NCBI GenBank assembly: GCA_026014805.1
Contig: JAOZHR010000032.1
Coordinates: forward strand, 1-60,204
Source of the DNA: Candidatus Bathyarchaeota archaeon
GTDB lineage: Archaea; Thermoproteota; Bathyarchaeia; Bathyarchaeales; SOJC01
Reading direction: 5' to 3'
DNA: 60,204 bases
Position numbers and translations under genes: made by a program. Below are positions 59,713 through 60,204 of this stretch, one piece after another. The notes beneath the pieces were generated by a model, which saw only the letters and a list, made by a program, of their open reading frames with translations, had not been told where the DNA came from and searched no databases. The first letter of the stretch is position 1. Every line of letters starts with the position of its first letter.

Positions 59713-59970
59713 TCAAGTCCAATGCTTTTGACCTAACCAAATTTGCGGTTGAGCATGGCAGGCTCTGGACCCGCTGACGAGAGTTCGCATCTCTCCTGGG
59801 CTACCAACCACACACTTCTCACACATATTTGAAGAGTAGATGCTCTGAAAACTGTTTATAAGCTGTTTCAAGTGGTTTTCACACGTCTTAGAAAGATTGA
59901 AGCCTAATTCACGTGTTTTCTTGACTATTTCAGCGTCAAGATAGAGGACGACGTTTCTTTTATGCGGCAT
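59713..59970 (-). CDS. CcdA-like antitoxin family protein reading into a tRNA
   Basis: 85 residues from ATG 59970. MPHKRNVVLYLDAEIVKKTR and ELGFNLSKTCENHLKQLI match the small archaeal antitoxin-type proteins with a ribbon-helix-helix N-terminus (VxLYLD) and an E-L-x-x-N-L-S-K core. The last 35 residues are antisense of the tRNA-Gln-like sequence (59750-59806), so the natural C-terminus probably ended before it. No toxin gene is visible. A longer frame up to 60045 begins in an alternating tract. Confidence 0.6.
   Translation of the reverse strand: MPHKRNVVLYLDAEIVKKTRELGFNLSKTCENHLKQLINSFQSIYSSNMCEKCVVGSPGEMRTLVSGSRACHAQPQIWLGQKHWT
59742..59806 (+). other. tRNA-Gln (CTG)-like 3' part with CCA, 5' part missing
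   Basis: From the D-loop (GGTTGAGCAT) onward the sequence fits a tRNA: anticodon loop CTCTGGA (anticodon CTG), T-arm GAGAG-TTCGCAT-CTCTC, acceptor 3' strand CTGGGCT, then A and CCA at 59804-59806. The anticodon stem has an A-C mismatch. No AGCCCAG-like 5' acceptor strand is in the preceding 200 bases; the nearest, GGGCCAG near 59683, mispairs at 3-70. A pseudo-tRNA, attachment-site remnant or one half of a split tRNA. Confidence 0.5.
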
Positions 59971-60034
59971 TTTGCATTTGCACTCCTTTGTGCGCGAGGG
60001 GGCTAGCAGGTTCTGTGTTATAAATTTGGTGCAT

Positions 60035-60044
60035 CGCGCGCGCA
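60035..60044. repeat. CGCGCGCGCA tract
   Basis: Ten alternating bases in the space between the antitoxin-like gene and the last gene of the window. Confidence 0.45.
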
Positions 60045-60107
60045 AACACGCAATATTTATGTAGTGGCTGGCTGCTGAACAATTGGTAAATAAAAAATTG
60101 ACAAAAC

Positions 60108-60204
60108 ATGGTGAATGTATTGGGAGAAGATGAAAGAACCGAAACAGGTGTCTCTCTTAAGGTAATAGCGTTGATTTCAGTGCTGGCATTTTTTTTAATA
60201 TTCA
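60108..60204 (+). CDS. Start of a membrane or exported protein (runs off the window)
   Basis: ATG 60108 opens MVNVLGEDERTETGVSLKVI, then a hydrophobic helix (ALISVLAFFLIF) to the window end. It is an N-terminal anchor or signal sequence of an incomplete gene. Family unknown. Confidence 0.5.
   Translation, partial: MVNVLGEDERTETGVSLKVIALISVLAFFLIF

Noticed and set aside
59713-60045. Full-length reading of the antitoxin-like frame
   Set aside because: The first 25 residues come from an alternating tract and non-coding DNA, and the ATG at 59970 fits the family start; the last part is antisense tRNA.

Overview
The window is archaeal. It carries aIF1A, archaeal-type DEAD-box, PAC2, Lrp, NadA and SPFH/NfeD genes, many very small zinc-binding proteins, TATA-like promoters with apparently leaderless starts, frequent GTG/TTG starts, and a tRNA-Pro with encoded CCA. 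Gene content and moderate G+C fit an uncultured Thermoproteota lineage, most likely Bathyarchaeia-like. That placement is inference: there is no rRNA or other decisive marker here.

Layout. 0.3-5.3 kb: M42 aminopeptidase, a membrane protein, a two-gene ABC exporter and a frameshifted phospholipase D. 5.4-7.5 kb: three tiny zinc proteins, a DNA-methylase fragment, an ornithine cyclodeaminase-like enzyme and a dockerin-like remnant. 7.5-16.8 kb: coiled-coil protein, MFS, polysaccharide flippase, EamA, ChrB-like, PRC-barrel and double-SIS proteins, a frameshifted HAD phosphatase, CxxC and YHS mini-proteins and an OB-fold protein. 17.2-21.5 kb: a structured element, then a glycan operon (GT4, six-hairpin protein, CBS, GH130). 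21.8-27.6 kb: FdhD, broken thioesterase, NadA, nitroreductase, and the operon DEAD helicase-aIF1A-OB-fold protein. 27.8-32.8 kb: broken GNAT, an MFS gene split by an in-frame TAG, a tRNA 3' fragment, a divergent GH130/glycosyltransferase pair, and MCM-like and membrane-protein fragments. 32.8-43.4 kb: NfeD-SPFH, VIT-type transporter, MscL, HTH/zinc-ribbon protein with a Lys-rich tail, AIM24, glutamine synthetase, two transglutaminase-like proteins. 43.4-46.7 kb: G-rich structured intergenic DNA, a membrane protein and a tyrosine recombinase. 46.8-54.1 kb: two MFS, PAC2, TrmO, broken MBL hydrolase, CPBP protease, mini zinc finger, Lrp, flavodoxin. 54.4-60.2 kb: tRNA-Pro, DtxR/FeoA/FeoB iron uptake, M20 peptidase, a tRNA-Gln-like 3' fragment and antitoxin-like small genes beside both tRNA sequences.

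Working together. Two GH130 loci with glycosyltransferases suggest intracellular mannoside turnover. FeoAB with a divergent DtxR-type regulator, plus a VIT-type transporter, form an iron-handling set. SPFH and NfeD form a membrane quality-control pair.

Two unusual global features stand out. First, intergenic DNA is studded with short CG-rich alternating purine-pyrimidine tracts (GCGCGCAT-like and GCATGCATGC-like). Several of these coincide with the ends of truncated gene pieces. Second, about ten genes are visibly broken by a stop, a frameshift or truncation. A separate dispersed motif (GGAGATATCTCC ... CGCAAACTCC followed by T) occurs at least four times, always in the same orientation.
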